Assembly: GCA_024683255.1 (NCBI GenBank)
Contig: JAIKYL010000240.1
Coordinates: 1 to 31,496, forward strand
Length of the DNA stretch: 31,496 bases
DNA from: Bacteroidales bacterium
GTDB lineage: Bacteria > Bacteroidota > Bacteroidia > Bacteroidales > UBA932
Direction: 5' to 3'
The position numbers and the translations under genes were made by a program. Position 1 is the first letter of the stretch. The number at the start of each line of letters is the position of its first letter. The notes under the pieces were generated by a model, which saw only the letters and a program-made list of their open reading frames with translations, was not told the origin of the DNA and searched no databases. This document shows positions 31,220-31,496 of this stretch, piece after piece.

Positions 31220-31496
31220 GTTTTTTGGCGGGGATTTCCTGGCGTTTGCCAGCTAACTGTTCCAGGGCGCGGATTACGCGGAAACGGGTGTTGCGCGGTT
31301 CAATCACGTCATCGATATAGCCCTTCTGGGCGGCCTGGTAAGGATTGGAGAAGAGCTCTTCATATTCCTTCTTCTTCTTGTCGAAAATGGCCTGGGCGTT
31401 CTCCGGATCGGCTTTTATGTCCTTGGCATAGAGGACGTTCACGGCGCCGTCGGCCCCCATTACCGCAATCTGCGCGCTGGGCCAGGCGTAGTTGAT
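31200..31496 (-). CDS. mmdA: methylmalonyl-CoA decarboxylase carboxyltransferase (alpha) subunit, C-terminal part only
   Basis: The last 98 residues of an acyl-CoA carboxyltransferase, cut by the window edge; the frame is open to the last base. INYAWPSAQIAVMGADGAVNVLY is the conserved C-terminal domain of the MmdA/PccB family, and the helical tail ends VIEPRNTRFRVIRALEQLAGKRQEIPAKKHDNLPL. With the beta, gamma and biotin carrier genes downstream, it is almost surely the alpha subunit of methylmalonyl-CoA decarboxylase (methylmalonyl-CoA to propionyl-CoA plus CO2). Glutaconyl-CoA decarboxylase is a less likely alternative. The visible part overlaps the gamma gene by 20 bases. Confidence 0.92.
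   Translation of the reverse strand: MNYAWPSAQIAVMGADGAVNVLYAKDIKADPENAQAIFDKKKKEYEELFSNPYQAAQKGYIDDVIEPRNTRFRVIRALEQLAGKRQEIPAKKHDNLPL

Noticed and set aside
29139..31496. Oxaloacetate decarboxylase operon
   Set aside because: The alpha subunit visible at the edge is of the acyl-CoA carboxyltransferase type, not the HMGL-like OadA type, so methylmalonyl-CoA is the better substrate.

Overview
The window looks like a chromosomal segment of a GC-rich member of the Bacteroidales (Bacteroidota). No rRNA or tRNA is present, so the lineage rests on gene content and signals. These are promoters of the TTTG-N19-TAnnTTTG type (two with both boxes perfect), near absence of Shine-Dalgarno sites, a long YidC with a large periplasmic domain, a DUF349 repeat protein, a DUF4878 lipoprotein, a TonB-dependent receptor, a V-type ATPase operon of the E-DUF2764-A-B-D-I-K type, and a methylmalonyl-CoA decarboxylase cluster. 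A gut or rumen anaerobe fits, but the species cannot be told.

Layout. 1-1972: a KDPG aldolase cut by the window edge, convergent with glucose-6-phosphate isomerase. 2029-3617 (-): a UvrX/YqjW-like Y-family DNA polymerase coupled to a small YolD-like protein. 3673-6729 (+): a glutaminyl cyclase lipoprotein and a TonB-dependent receptor, followed by a perfect promoter and a strong terminator that could bound a ~100-nt small RNA. 6932-8626 (-): trmD, a YiiX-like cysteine hydrolase and a DUF4878 lipoprotein. 8733-14064 (+): DUF349 protein, yidC, a PAP2 phosphatase and a YggS-type PLP protein. 14061-15371 (-): a phospholipase D-type lipoprotein. 15372-22592 (-): the V-ATPase operon. 22807-24069 (-): an Omp85-like barrel protein. 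24210-29053 (+): iorA, iorB, an aminotransferase and a CoA transferase. 29139-31496 (-): subunits beta, biotin carrier, gamma and the end of the carboxyltransferase of a Na+-pumping methylmalonyl-CoA decarboxylase.

Energy theme. The decarboxylase should export Na+. The V-ATPase rotor subunit K carries the whole Na+ ligand set known from Enterococcus hirae NtpK (L52, T55, Q56, Q100, E129 here). The right half of the window therefore reads as a sodium-based energy module joined to amino-acid and succinate/propionate fermentation.

Most unusual feature. Palindromic repeats have entered protein-coding DNA here. A 134-bp element with perfect 21-bp inverted ends lies in frame inside yggS and adds about 40 residues. 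A pair of head-to-head REP-like palindromes makes up residues 41-63 of the biotin carrier protein. A further palindrome of the same kind supplies the last eight codons and the stop of the decarboxylase gamma subunit. Intergenic copies lie at 19558 and 30768. A second GC-rich repeat family sits at three other spacers, twice starting at the stop codon of the upstream gene. No stretch over 300 bases lacks a gene.
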